Counted from the first letter of the stretch, positions 52,558 through 61,509 are shown. The stretch is DNA of 64,000 bases from Haloterrigena alkaliphila (GCF_017352155.2 NZ_CP084319.1:124001-188000); one strand, 5' to 3'. The notes: a model not told the origin generated them from the letters alone. Numbers and translations are program-made.

Positions 52558-52686
52558 TCAGAGCGATATCGACCATTCGTGATCGCAATTTTGACAGACG
52601 AAATCCGCTATCGCCTTGCCGTCCGAGACGTATTTTGTAACTTTCTCTCCCAACCCTCCGTCACAATTCGGACACTCTGAGAGCAT
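52558..52686 (-). CDS. Small zinc-finger protein (42 aa)
   Basis: The frame MLSECPNCDGGLGEKVTKYV SDG... ends HEWSISL. It has two CxxC pairs (CPNC, CQNC) in an arrangement typical of tiny haloarchaeal zinc proteins, which can affect growth or biofilm behaviour. It stands alone. Confidence 0.65.
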   Translation of the reverse strand: MLSECPNCDGGLGEKVTKYVSDGKAIADFVCQNCDHEWSISL

Positions 52687-52766
52687 CCTCTGTGGAACGT
52701 TTTACTATTTAGGTGGATCAAAGTTGGGGATACTACATTCGTAAGTTGAGTATCGCTGGCTGTTCA

Positions 52767-53277
52767 CTACCTCTCGATGATCTCCGGAAGTTCCTTGTAG
52801 AGACGCACATCGATGACCTGTTCGTGTGAGCATCTCGATACGCGATCGCGTACGGCGCACACCGCATCAGGCTATCGTTGCCAGCGTTGTTGCCTTCCAT
52901 GCTCGCGCCTCCCACTCACGGTGGCCAGCCTCGTCCCACGATTCGCTGTTATCGATTCTCTGGAGTGCGCTTGAGGGCGGGATCCCAATGTCGAACGGAC
53001 CAGACTGCTTCCAGTCGACGAATCGGGCAGCGATGTCTTCAGGCTCGAATGTTCCGTGTTCCGCGAGGCTGCGAGTAATAGAGAGTGCCATTTCTGTGTC
53101 GTCGGTGACCGTTCCCGCAGGCTGCCCGTAGGTCCCGTGAGCGAGCATATCGGTTACCCGCCCGTGTGTTTCCTTGATTCGGTCTGGACCCTGAAATTCG
53201 ACTGGGCGTCCGAGTGCATCGCCACATGCCAGCCCCAGCAAGATTCCCTGTGCCCGTGATCGACAGTCGTTCGCCAT
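52767..53277 (-). pseudogene. ADP-ribosylglycohydrolase family relic, frameshifted and truncated
   Basis: The frame from ATG 53277 encodes the family start: RAQGILLGLACGDALGRPVE F, TVTDDTEMALSITRSLAEHG and FDIGIPPSSALQRI. Near 52895 the frame breaks, and the continuation GNNAGNDSLMRCAPYAIAYR D is found in another frame. After about 52830 the match ends and a different short coding tail (EQVIDVRLYKELPEIIER) follows. The metal-binding TDDTE is intact, but the C-terminal half of the enzyme is missing. It cannot be active as written. Confidence 0.75.
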
Positions 53278-53544
53278 ACGTGATACTCACACATTTGGTT
53301 GCTAACTATTGTGGTCTGGATATACTCGAAACGTCGTTGGTCCTTCGGTGTTTGCTCGTCGAACTCGCTGATGGCTGTAGGCGTGCGCATCAGTAGGTGC
53401 GCCGAGGAAGGTCAGCGTATTTGAGGACCGGTGGTGGACCCAACTAACGCTGTTTCAAATATTGGGCTGTCTCGGGTTGTCGTTACAAAAATATGTAAGA
53501 AGTAATGATTATCCCTTGGTGTCGACACCCGTAAGTTGCTTTAT

Positions 53545-54126
53545 CTATACTTGTTCTTGCCTCTCATCTGTCTTCGAATAGTTGGGGACACCATATCCGA
53601 CCTTCCGACCGACCGTGGCAAGAGCGGGGAATAATATTCGTTGAATCGAGACCGGTATATCAGCCGGTCGCATCTCATTGTGGAATTCATCGAGCAGCAC
53701 CGCTCCGACCAGCGGGTTGGCGGGCATCCCGTCAGAATCGAGACCGTCCTCCCGATCGAGTTCCACCATTGCCTGGAGGAACTCTTCGAACCGGAGTGCC
53801 GGCCGATGTTCAGTCGTCATATGGACTTTGTCATCTCCGGCGTTCCAAAACGTGTGCGGCGTTCCGGCGGATACCGATTTTTCGTCTCCCGGTTCCAACA
53901 AGACCTCGGAGTCCTCGAGGGCGACACCGAGTGTTCCCTCGTGAACGACGAATCGTTCGTTCTGCTTTGGATGGCTGTGAAGCGGTCGTCGTACACCAGG
54001 GTCGAGATACGTATCTATCCGTAACAGTTCCCCGTCCGTATCCGCAGCAGTATCTCGGAGTACGAACCGCTCCCCAAAAGTGGTTTCAAGTGCGGGTTCT
54101 GCTTTCCTGTGGTCTGGTGACACCAT
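53545..54126 (-). CDS. Cupin-domain protein
   Basis: A 193-residue protein with one cupin beta-barrel. Motif 1 is around RRPLHSHPKQNERFVVHEG (His, His and Glu metal ligands), and motif 2 is around VSAGTPHTFWNAGDDKVHMT. About 65 C-terminal residues form an amphipathic tail (IPVSIQRILFPALATVGRKV GYG). Cupins of this build serve as small dioxygenases, isomerases or sensors. No substrate can be proposed. The gene is isolated among relics. Confidence 0.8.
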   Translation of the reverse strand: MVSPDHRKAEPALETTFGERFVLRDTAADTDGELLRIDTYLDPGVRRPLHSHPKQNERFVVHEGTLGVALEDSEVLLEPGDEKSVSAGTPHTFWNAGDDKVHMTTEHRPALRFEEFLQAMVELDREDGLDSDGMPANPLVGAVLLDEFHNEMRPADIPVSIQRILFPALATVGRKVGYGVPNYSKTDERQEQV

Positions 54127-54653
54127 CGAGACTCACTCGTCATGTAATATGGTACCACAGACCAATATTTCTTACCTATTCATCTTTTAGACCACTTTTC
54201 GGATTAGACGAACGAAGAGAGGAACAGAGACATCAAGAATGGGACGGAACTGGACCGCTACGAAGTGGTCAGTTTGGAATCGATCGGCGCTTTCTACACG
54301 TCTCTCCCATCAGGTGAACTGCTCTGCGATCTGAGCAGCTAGCAATCGATTCTTGTCAGGGCCTCTCTGGATCGCACTTGAGGATGGCACGTCTACCGCT
54401 ACATCTTAGATTGGAGACCGACTATCATTGCTTCGTGATCTGAGAGCCACTAGCAGAGATACGGTCTTAGAATTGATAACCAAATATCTAGTGGCGAACA
54501 ACCCACGACCAAAGTTGTCGATCGCGCTTTCGAAGAGGAGACATATATCGCTGGTGTCGACTCACTCGCTTCTAGGTCGCCGGATTGAATTCACTCGCCG
54601 AAGACTCCGCCGGCAACAACACGTATTGGTGGCCAACGACCAATAAATACGAT
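54127..54653. other. Intergenic region with a coding relic
   Basis: Most is non-coding. One frame at about 54506-54578 reads TTKVVDRAFEEETYIAGVDS LASRSPD then stop. This has haloarchaeal protein composition and is probably the C-terminal stub of a lost gene. Confidence 0.4.
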
Positions 54654-54983
54654 ATGACCGATAGTTCGGATGTGCTGGACAGTGTAGAATTTCCGTCGGA
54701 CGCGCCTCGAGACGGCTGCTTCGACGCGATCGCCGCTGCACGTGAGTATATCCACGAACACGACGGCGCGACGAAGGACGAAATCATGAGCGATCTCGTT
54801 CCCGAGGAAAACTACCCGCTCGGCCATAACGGCGTCGCCGCGAGCGCCAAGGGATTCACTACTGGCTTTCGGGACTGGTGGTGGGGTGACATCGTCGCAC
54901 CTGGGCTACGGGCATTGCCTGATATCGACGCGCCAGAGGTTGAGGGCCGTCTCTGGCTCCCGACTGATCAGGACGATCACTGA
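54654..54983 (+). CDS. Small provirus/plasmid-type protein of unknown function
   Basis: A 109-residue acidic protein with AIAAAREYIHEHDGATKDEI MSDLVPEENYPLGH, a winged-helix-like segment, and a Trp-rich FRDWWWGDIVAPGLRALPDI. Proteins with this AREYIREHDGAT pattern recur in haloarchaeal proviruses and plasmids. The ATG at 54654 follows an AATAAATAC box. The role may be DNA binding. Confidence 0.65.
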   Translation: MTDSSDVLDSVEFPSDAPRDGCFDAIAAAREYIHEHDGATKDEIMSDLVPEENYPLGHNGVAASAKGFTTGFRDWWWGDIVAPGLRALPDIDAPEVEGRLWLPTDQDDH

Positions 54984-55098
54984 TGGGTTTCGGAAACCGA
55001 ACAAGTGCTACGAGAGAATACCGAGTCAGAAAGTAGGAACTCGGGGAATGCCAGCATCGCGCGAGTATGACGGCTGATTCGGGCGACTACGCCGTCGG

Positions 55099-55320
55099 TC
55101 AGACCCGAACTACTCGACGATCTTTCGGACCTCCTCGGATTTGAGGAAAGGCACCTGTGATTCGGTAGTCGATGTGGTCGTGAGCAGCGAGATAGGCAAC
55201 CATCGTCTCGATGCCTTCCGTGAGATCGGCGACGGGAATGCGAGCTTTGCTGGCAGCGCTCTGCTGCGTGTCGTTCTGATACTGTAGTTCGGTTGCGACC
55301 GGGATCAAGCTCTGGATCAC
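55099..55320 (-). CDS. Short unknown frame, possibly a relic
   Basis: 73 codons from ATG 55320 (MIQSLIPVATELQYQNDTQQ...) contain a plausible helical segment (VADLTEGIETMVAYLAAHDH I). I recognise no family, and the end of the frame looks random. It may be a decayed gene. Confidence 0.3.
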   Translation of the reverse strand: MIQSLIPVATELQYQNDTQQSAASKARIPVADLTEGIETMVAYLAAHDHIDYRITGAFPQIRGGPKDRRVVRV

Positions 55321-55348
55321 TATCTAAGTCAGGGCCTACAACCTACAG

Positions 55349-55438
55349 GTGCTCTCTGCACTGGTGACGATGGGACTCGCAGCAGCCGCCATCATCATGT
55401 TCTTCCGGACACGTGACGAGGTCGCCAGTAGTGGATAA
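55349..55438 (+). pseudogene. Membrane-helix tail of a lost gene
   Basis: The frame reads LSALVTMGLAAAAIIMFFRT RDEVASSG then TAA. It is a single membrane helix with a charged cytoplasmic end, preceded by a stop seven codons earlier. It could be a tiny membrane protein started by GTG 55349, but more likely it is a C-terminal remnant. Confidence 0.35.
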
Positions 55439-55618
55439 CCCGATCTCCCTCCAAACCTGACCTATAACCTCCTGCTTCCGCTCGTTCCAGTTTCACCCCG
55501 GTTGGATCGCCTATATACCGATCCGTGTACGATACTGAGTGGAGAGGGAGACGCTCACGTCACCCTGATACAGTCACACGCGCTCCCTCCCCTCATCAGA
55601 CATCATCTCCCTCAACTC

Positions 55619-55771
55619 ATGTCCACGGCAAACCCACCGTCTCTCGGTACGTGTCCGTTCTGCCATGCCGAGATCACAACATCCGATGTGATTCTCGAGT
55701 ACGAAACCGAGACCGGACCGGCAGTATATGCTGAGTGCCCGGAGTGCCGTGACGTCGTGAATCCGAAGTGA
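55619..55771 (+). CDS. Small zinc-binding protein (50 aa)
   Basis: MSTANPPSLGTCPFCHAEIT... has CPFC and CPEC pairs and ends DVVNPK. It is the first of three closely spaced small genes. Such CxxC mini-proteins are common in haloarchaeal viruses and plasmids and probably bind nucleic acid or protein partners. Confidence 0.65.
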   Translation: MSTANPPSLGTCPFCHAEITTSDVILEYETETGPAVYAECPECRDVVNPK

Positions 55772-55782
55772 TCCTCATATCC

Positions 55783-55935
55783 ATGATATTCGAAGGTATA
55801 GACAGGCTGCTGTCCCGGACAACCCAAGCAGAGATCGTATACGAGTGCCGACGCTGCGGAACCACCGTCGACAAAGATACTGAGATCTGTCCTGCCTGCG
55901 GCGCAGACACGATCGTCCAACACCGGATCCCCTGA
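55783..55935 (+). CDS. Small zinc-ribbon protein (50 aa)
   Basis: MIFEGIDRLLSRTTQAEIVY E is followed by CRRCG and CPACG, forming a zinc ribbon, and ends HRIP. It starts 11 bases after the previous stop, and its own stop is three bases before the next start, so the three genes form an operon. Confidence 0.65.
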   Translation: MIFEGIDRLLSRTTQAEIVYECRRCGTTVDKDTEICPACGADTIVQHRIP

Positions 55936-55938
55936 CCG

Positions 55939-56166
55939 ATGGCAGAGGAATCCGACCAGATTCTGGACGTTGTGGCGGAGAACCCGGGAGCCACCGTCGA
56001 GGAAATCACGGACCTGGTATCTGATCACGGCATCTCCAATACGGATGTCCCGAACCTCCTTTCGGAGGTAGTCACCAACGAGGATCTTCTCGTGTTTGAT
56101 AGCCGGTACTGGGTGATGCGGACAGGCAAGTATCAGTTTGATCGATACGACCACCCGAAAACCTGA
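55939..56166 (+). CDS. Small winged-helix protein
   Basis: 75 residues. DQILDVVAENPGATVEEITD LVSDHGISNTDVPNLLSEVV is a helix-turn-helix, with a beta-wing in LLVFDSRYWVMRTGKY. It is the third gene of the small-protein operon and a probable DNA-binding regulator of a mobile element. Confidence 0.7.
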   Translation: MAEESDQILDVVAENPGATVEEITDLVSDHGISNTDVPNLLSEVVTNEDLLVFDSRYWVMRTGKYQFDRYDHPKT

Positions 56167-56305
56167 GGTAGAGACTGGGAAACGCGTCTCTGTCGCTATT
56201 CCTACCTGATTCCCGTATCGCACAGGAATTTAGCCGCTCCACGACACCCGTATTTGGATCTGCGGCTGCTCGGGGAGCAGTCTCTACCTTGAATCTCTCA
56301 CGTCG

Positions 56306-56605
56306 CTATTCAGAGACGAGGTCGTCTACGTACTGGTCCTCCCAGTCGCGTCGCGCTTCAATCTCACGGGTGCCGCGGCGTGTGACTGAGTAGACGTTGG
56401 TACGGCGATCAGCCTCTCCTTTCTCAACTAGTCCCTTGTCGACGAGCGTGTCTAAGTTCGGGTAAAGTCGGCCGTGGTGGATCTCTTTCTCGTAGTAGTT
56501 CTCGAGTTCGTCCTTGATCGCTAATCCGTGCGGTTCCTCAAGACCTGCTACAACATACAACAGGTCGCGCTGAAACCCGGTCAGATCATACATATCAGTA
56601 CTCAT
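56306..56605 (-). CDS. PadR-family transcriptional regulator
   Basis: A 99-residue PadR-type winged helix: LTGFQRDLLYVVAGLEEPHG LAIKDELENYYEKEIHHGRL YPNLDTLVDKGLVEKGEADR RTNVYSVTRRG. This short form with the HGRLYPNLDTLV core is frequent in haloarchaeal proviruses and plasmids. It is convergent with the small-protein operon. The start is at 56605 (MSTDMYDL). Confidence 0.88.
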   Translation of the reverse strand: MSTDMYDLTGFQRDLLYVVAGLEEPHGLAIKDELENYYEKEIHHGRLYPNLDTLVDKGLVEKGEADRRTNVYSVTRRGTREIEARRDWEDQYVDDLVSE

Positions 56606-56843
56606 GGTTATCAGTGGCTTAAAAACACTGGTGGCAGCGTCAGTGCTGTTTCGTTAAGCGTGAAAAGTGAGGTGGTAAGATTTTGCGGTTCTACTCCCGA
56701 AAACCGACCGTCTCAGCGGGTAGAGCGACTGGATCGATTTGAGTTTTGTGGAGAGAGAGCCGACACCGCGTCAACTGATGGAGCTCTGTATTCGACTCCA
56801 TCTTGATGGTCTCTCGCTTTCGAAGAACGTTCGAGGATATCTG

Positions 56844-57125
56844 TCACCGAAGGAAGGTTCCATGTAGAGCCGGAACAAGCCTGGTCCGTATATCGAAGTT
56901 GGTACGGCGCACATGCCTGGAACCCTCTCCGTCGGCCTGCAGATTTGCTGCATAACAGACTCCGTCAACTCTGGTATTTTCAAACGTCATGCTTTCGGTG
57001 AAAGTAGCACCCGCAAGTTCGAGATCTCCTTCGAAAGTAGCATCGACGAATCCACCTTTCAAGACGAGATCACAACAGGCAACTCTGAAGAATAGGCCAC
57101 CAGTCTGCTCGGTTTTCAATATCAA
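56844..57125 (-). pseudogene. Pentapeptide-repeat protein relic
   Basis: The frame contains LKGGFVDATFEGDLELAGAT FTESMTFENTRVDGVCYAAN LQADGEG, with the A(D/T)(L/F)xx five-residue periodicity of pentapeptide-repeat proteins. Only about eight turns remain and both ends are cut, so it is a fragment. Confidence 0.55.
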
Positions 57126-57195
57126 AGATGCGGTTCCTCCATCACCCCGTTCAGTTCGAATGTATGGGCTCTTTTGCTAATCCCAACCGGTAGTT

Positions 57196-58584
57196 CTACT
57201 TTGACTCACCTGGGTCAACGATTCGTTTGAGAGTGAACAACTGCAGGTCGTCACGGTCCGACGCTTCATCACGAACAGATTGTGTGAACCCGTTTCGCGC
57301 GAACAGGGCATACTGGTGTTCTACCTCATCATCGGGCGACCATCGGATCTCCTCTGTGTGGTCTTCAAGCGAGGCAAGCGCACCGTAATCAAGTGGCGCG
57401 GACGTGAACTTGCACTCACCCGTTACCATCGTCCCGTCTGCATCAAACCCAACTACATCCACTTCGTACTCGTTGTACCACCAGCGGCCGATATCGGTGA
57501 ACATCAGCTCAGGGTAGAGATCCGGGAGGATGTCCTGACAGCGGTTTTCAAACTCCTGACTCACGAAATCCGCCAGTTCCGGTTCGATAACCGTCTCGTA
57601 GGCGTCGGCACCCAATCGCTCGTAGCGGTCTTCGTTCCCGTAGACGAACCGGAACCAAAACCTGAACAACGGATCGAGAATCCGGTACCGCCCTCGGCGT
57701 GACTTTGTCTTGTCCTCTGTCACCGGAACCTCACGTTCGACCAGTCGCAGCCGCTCCAGTTTCTGCGTGTACGTCGAAATCTGTTTGCCATCGATCCCGA
57801 CTGTTTGTGCGATCTCGTTCGACGTGGTATTCCCGGCGGCAATCGCTTTCAGGATGGCGAAGTATCGATTCGGCTCCGTCAGCTCAGTACGGAGCACGTA
57901 TTCCGGTTCGTCATGCAAGAATCCCTGCCGTGACAGCAACGACTGCTGGATGACTGTTCCGAGGTCACTACCCAGGTCGATGCCGTCCAAATAGTACGGT
58001 GTCCCGCCAAACACGCCCCACGCGAACAGCAACTGTTCGGGGCTATAGCTCTCGGGAAAGAACGTCCGCACGGCAGCAAAGTCGAGTTGGCGGAGATCGA
58101 TCTTCTCGGTGAATCGGCCATACAACGGACTGTTTCCGAGGAGTGTTGCCTCCTCCATCATACTGATCGAGGATCCCACGAGCACGAGCGTCACGCCCGT
58201 GTCACGCAACTCCTGATCCCAGAGTCGCTGGATAACCGACGGAAGACTCTCGTCGGCGTCAATCAGGTACGGGAACTCGTCCAGCACGATGACTGCATCT
58301 TGGTCGGCGAGATACCCGAGTAGGGATTCCCACTCGCTCTCAATCCGGTCGATACCCGGAAACGACTCAGCCGCTACGTCTACGAACGCGTCCAGTTGGA
58401 TCTGCCGAGTCGTCTCAGTCGCTTGGTACAGAACGGCGTCATCACGGTTTGTTAGTGACTCGCGGACGAGTTCGGTTTTCCCGAGACGGCGACGCCCGAA
58501 AATCACGACCATATCAGCGTCGTCTGACTCGTAGCAGTCTCGAAGCCGACTGAGTTCATTCTCCCGGTCCACGAATCGCTCCAT
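57196..58584 (-). CDS. Archaeal ATPase with DUF234-type C-terminal domain
   Basis: A 462-residue STAND-type archaeal ATPase. Walker A is GRRRLGKT (30-37) and Walker B is VIVLDEFPYL (around 98-107), followed by a sensor LVLVGSSISMM. A winged helix (NTTSNEIAQTVGIDGKQIST YTQKLERLRLVERE) lies near 265-305. The C-terminal DUF234-like region (LDPLFRFWFRFVYGN, YNEYEVDVVGFDADGTMVTG ECKF) contains a nuclease-like D...E-x-K pattern. Such proteins are widespread in archaea and are thought to act in defence or mobile-element biology, without a fixed function. Three 15-bp repeats precede the start. Confidence 0.88.
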   Translation of the reverse strand: MERFVDRENELSRLRDCYESDDADMVVIFGRRRLGKTELVRESLTNRDDAVLYQATETTRQIQLDAFVDVAAESFPGIDRIESEWESLLGYLADQDAVIVLDEFPYLIDADESLPSVIQRLWDQELRDTGVTLVLVGSSISMMEEATLLGNSPLYGRFTEKIDLRQLDFAAVRTFFPESYSPEQLLFAWGVFGGTPYYLDGIDLGSDLGTVIQQSLLSRQGFLHDEPEYVLRTELTEPNRYFAILKAIAAGNTTSNEIAQTVGIDGKQISTYTQKLERLRLVEREVPVTEDKTKSRRGRYRILDPLFRFWFRFVYGNEDRYERLGADAYETVIEPELADFVSQEFENRCQDILPDLYPELMFTDIGRWWYNEYEVDVVGFDADGTMVTGECKFTSAPLDYGALASLEDHTEEIRWSPDDEVEHQYALFARNGFTQSVRDEASDRDDLQLFTLKRIVDPGESK

Positions 58585-58619
58585 ATCCTTTGACTGCCGC
58601 CCAGCCAGATAAAACTCTC

Positions 58620-58664
58620 GAATAGACTAACACAGAATAGGCTAATTGAGAATAGACTAACTGG
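58620..58664. repeat. Three tandem 15-bp repeats upstream of the ATPase gene
   Basis: GAATAGACTAACACA, GAATAGGCTAATTGA and GAATAGACTAACTGG follow one another without gaps, 36 bases before the ATPase start. A GAATAGNCTAA core is shared by all. They could be iterated regulator sites. Confidence 0.7.
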
Positions 58665-58684
58665 AGATTGTCTTCAGATATAAT

Positions 58685-59101
58685 TCAGTGACAGCAGAAA
58701 CAGCCCACTATTGCCGTGGTGACTTCAAGGACGGCTAATGTCTCGCTTCCGACCGGCGGCTCCTGTGTGTCGCTTATCCGTCGTCTTGCTCGGTAGTCCA
58801 GTACTTGACTGGCATACCCGGCATCGTCCCGATCGCTCTCTGCAACAGCTTCGAACGATTTGCGCGAAATCTGCTCTATCAGCAACTCCCCGTCTTCAAT
58901 CCGCCACGCAAACGGCTCGGTAGGATCTATCCCCCGCTCTTGCAATATCTCTCCATCCACGCGTAAAGACATCACGAGCTCGTCACCATAGTCACGTGCC
59001 TGGTCACGGTTCAACACCAAGTTATCCAGATACCCATCACCACCTGGCGTAGGTGTCGCCCACTCGACTGTCCATTCAGATCCCACGTGATGTACAGACA
59101 T
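58685..59101 (-). CDS. Unknown protein, third gene of a small operon
   Basis: A 138-residue protein from ATG 59101 (MSVHHVGSEWTVEWATPTPG G). An earlier TTG at 59134 is less likely. It looks globular (LVMSLRVDGEILQERGIDPT EPFAWRIEDGELLIEQISR) and ends in an odd CysPheCysCysHis. I know no family. It follows the 77-residue gene by about 40 bases. Confidence 0.55.
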   Translation of the reverse strand: MSVHHVGSEWTVEWATPTPGGDGYLDNLVLNRDQARDYGDELVMSLRVDGEILQERGIDPTEPFAWRIEDGELLIEQISRKSFEAVAESDRDDAGYASQVLDYRARRRISDTQEPPVGSETLAVLEVTTAIVGCFCCH

Positions 59102-59140
59102 ACCAAGCGATAGGTTGTGGGGGAAGAAAATCAACAGGGC

Positions 59141-59374
59141 CTATTCTGTGGATAGATGCGGTAAGCGCTCTTGGATGGTGACGAGTACATCGCTCCGTTC
59201 ATCAGTTGGGGTCACAGCAACCACTTCGTAGGTGTCCTCGTCGTAGTTGAGTAGTCGAAGCAGGTAGTGTGTTCGGGAATGCCAGTTCGTCTTTCGGCTC
59301 CTCTCATAGTCGAAATCCACAGCTTCGACAGCGTGGTTCACGGTCTTCTCATTGAACTGCTGTTCGTTCGCCAT
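59141..59374 (-). CDS. Unknown 77-residue protein, second gene of a small operon
   Basis: The product is MANEQQFNEKTVNHAVEAVD F... with RSRKTNWHSRTHYLLRLLNY. It is a compact mixed alpha/beta protein without a known family. It starts three bases after the upstream stop, so translation is probably coupled. Confidence 0.6.
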   Translation of the reverse strand: MANEQQFNEKTVNHAVEAVDFDYERSRKTNWHSRTHYLLRLLNYDEDTYEVVAVTPTDERSDVLVTIQERLPHLSTE

Positions 59375-59377
59375 GTA

Positions 59378-59542
59378 TTATTCGTAGGTCCACGCGTCAA
59401 TTTCACCGGCGGCAACGAGGAACCAATCGACAGGAACGCGATGAGTGTATCTGTCGATAGTGTACGTGGTTTGTTCTCGCTTCACTGGCTCAGTGAAATG
59501 CGGTTCTGTCGTCTGCGGGGCGATCTCGTCATTTAGAGCCAT
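59378..59542 (-). CDS. Unknown 54-residue protein, first gene of a small operon
   Basis: The frame from ATG 59542 reads MALNDEIAPQTTEPHFTEPV K... and ends EIDAWTYE. The acidic composition and the three-base gap to the next gene support it as real. It is too short to classify. Confidence 0.55.
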   Translation of the reverse strand: MALNDEIAPQTTEPHFTEPVKREQTTYTIDRYTHRVPVDWFLVAAGEIDAWTYE

Positions 59543-59563
59543 AGAGATGAGTATGACGAGTAC

Positions 59564-61126
59564 CTACCGGATCGGGAGGGTTAGCTCAGCTAGATGGCCT
59601 CGGTTGTTCTGGAGAACTGCTCCAGATGGGTGTTCTCCATCAACGTAAAAGCCAGTCTCAGGCGTGTAAGGGGCTACTGTGAGATGTGAATCCCTGGTAG
59701 TGATCGCTAACTGTAGTGAGTCACCATTGTCGAGGACTTCATGGACCGTTGGCAATTCGAGTTCAAGACGAGTCGGTTTATCCACTTCTACAGCAGTGAT
59801 CTGCTCTTTGATGAGCGATGTAGACCCATCTGATACTTTTTCAAGCCCGGCAACGAGCCGTGTTGTTTTCCCTGTTGGTACAACTCGCATCGACAGTTTC
59901 GGTGTCCCAAGGATTTCCGATACGTCCTCCACCGGCACATCAATACGGACTACCTCACGGTCAGGATCCGGTTCATTGCGGAGTTGAACCTTCCAGCCCT
60001 GCGGCCTATCACTTGACAGCTGGTACGTCTCCTCAGTCACGTCACTGGGTGGGAACTGATCGGCTTGTTCGAACGTATCCTCTTCTTCATTGTACAGATT
60101 GACCTTAGCTAATCCATGGTCACCGTCACCCTTCAGATGTGCATCCAGCCAGTTGAGAACGGCTTCTGAAACAAACCTGTTCTGAGTCTCTGCCTGGTCA
60201 TCAGTCTCGTCGATTTCTCCAAGGAAATGGCCACTATGATTATCGATTATAAGACCATCCTCAACTTCGTCCGAGAGACCTTGGAAATTTGCTACCGCTT
60301 CGTTCGGGAAGAACAGTCGATCATACCATCCATGGACAATGAGTGTTGGTGTAGATACCTGATCCAAGTAAGAAATCGGAGACCGGGTGCGATAGTACTT
60401 CCGTGCCTCCTCGTTCATTTCCATAGTATTCTGTATACTGTTGGATATTTCCTGATGTTCAGGATGGATCTCTCGGCCTTGGACTGCCAGTACGAGTGGG
60501 TAATACCAACCCCACTTCAGCACACCATTTGGAGCAAGCGAATAAGCCAGATTATGCCAGGTGATGCGTGGAATTATTGCATCAAGTCGGTTGTCGAAGG
60601 CAGCCGTTCGGAACTGAATACCGCCGCCGTACGAACCGCCATCCATCCCGATCCGAGGATTGTCCTCACTATCTGTGATCACCTGATCGTGGCCTGCAAG
60701 CCACGTGATTAGTTGACTTGCATCTTTCTGATGCCGCTCACTTGTGGAGGCTACTTTTCCTTCGGAGTCACCGAAGCCACGGGAATCGTAGACTAGCACC
60801 ACGTACCCGTTCGCAGCGTAGTACTCGGCAAGCTCCTGCTCCCCGTCCCCTTTTCGAGATCCTCCCCACCCATGGGTCATTAGAATCGCTGGGTGAGGAC
60901 CTTCTTCTGTAGGTTTGTAGAGAGAGGCTTTAATTTTTATCCCATCGAACGATTTAATACCGACGTCTTTGTCTTTGGTGTATTTCTCGCTGCTGACCGA
61001 GGGTGCTGCACGAACTGGTGTCGTAATCTGATCAAGAGCAACTGGACCACCAACTGCTCCGGTAGCAGCGATTCCGAGGAATTTCAATACTGTACGCCTG
61101 TTTAGTGGGTCTCCTTTCTCTGTCAT
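59564..61126 (-). CDS. Exported CocE/NonD-type alpha/beta hydrolase
   Basis: A 520-residue hydrolase counted from MTEKGDPLNRR. The N-terminus is a Tat signal (NRRTVLKFLGIAATGAVGGP). The alpha/beta hydrolase domain has HGWGGSRKGDGEQELAEYYA, VLVYDSRGFGDSEG, the nucleophile elbow GMDGGSYGGGI and an Asp/His pair in LIVHGWYDRLFFPNEA and IIDNHSGHFLG. The last 150 residues form the jelly-roll domain of X-Pro dipeptidyl-peptidase and CocE relatives. Likely substrates are peptides or esters outside the cell. A longer start at 61171 is possible but would put the signal too far from the end. Confidence 0.85.
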   Translation of the reverse strand: MTEKGDPLNRRTVLKFLGIAATGAVGGPVALDQITTPVRAAPSVSSEKYTKDKDVGIKSFDGIKIKASLYKPTEEGPHPAILMTHGWGGSRKGDGEQELAEYYAANGYVVLVYDSRGFGDSEGKVASTSERHQKDASQLITWLAGHDQVITDSEDNPRIGMDGGSYGGGIQFRTAAFDNRLDAIIPRITWHNLAYSLAPNGVLKWGWYYPLVLAVQGREIHPEHQEISNSIQNTMEMNEEARKYYRTRSPISYLDQVSTPTLIVHGWYDRLFFPNEAVANFQGLSDEVEDGLIIDNHSGHFLGEIDETDDQAETQNRFVSEAVLNWLDAHLKGDGDHGLAKVNLYNEEEDTFEQADQFPPSDVTEETYQLSSDRPQGWKVQLRNEPDPDREVVRIDVPVEDVSEILGTPKLSMRVVPTGKTTRLVAGLEKVSDGSTSLIKEQITAVEVDKPTRLELELPTVHEVLDNGDSLQLAITTRDSHLTVAPYTPETGFYVDGEHPSGAVLQNNRGHLAELTLPIR

Positions 61127-61236
61127 GTGAGCCACACCATCTGATTGGTGTTGCTTGTTACCCATAGCCAAAGCACCAATTGTTTTTTCGCTGTTAATTC
61201 TTGTTAGAGTGTGGTTTATGGATAATAAGTGGTAGG

Positions 61237-61509
61237 TCAGGCCTCAAGATCGTGAGGCTCTGGCTCAAAGAAGAACACTGTCTCGATGTGGATATTCTCG
61301 GTCAGTGCTTCAAAGCCAACGTAGAACGCTACCAGGATGAGAAGTACGAGGGGAGCAGATTCCTGATACTGCAGGCTCACTGGGTCAATTGCGTGCTTGA
61401 GCTGGGAGTCGTATGGGAGTCCAAGGGTATTCTCTGTGTTCCCGATTATGAGGCCGATTCCGAGCAGGATCAGTTTCTGCAGCCACTCTGCTTCCTCTGC
61501 TCTGTTCAC
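61237..61509 (-). CDS. Small two-helix membrane protein
   Basis: 90 residues starting with GTG (MNRAEEAEWLQKLILLGIGL IIGN). Two hydrophobic segments are present: LQKLILLGIGLIIG and PLVLLILVAFYVGFEAL. The start overlaps the TGA of the upstream remnant frame (GTGA). The function is unknown. The insertion sequence at 61666 separates this pair from its former upstream region. Confidence 0.5.
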   Translation of the reverse strand: MNRAEEAEWLQKLILLGIGLIIGNTENTLGLPYDSQLKHAIDPVSLQYQESAPLVLLILVAFYVGFEALTENIHIETVFFFEPEPHDLEA

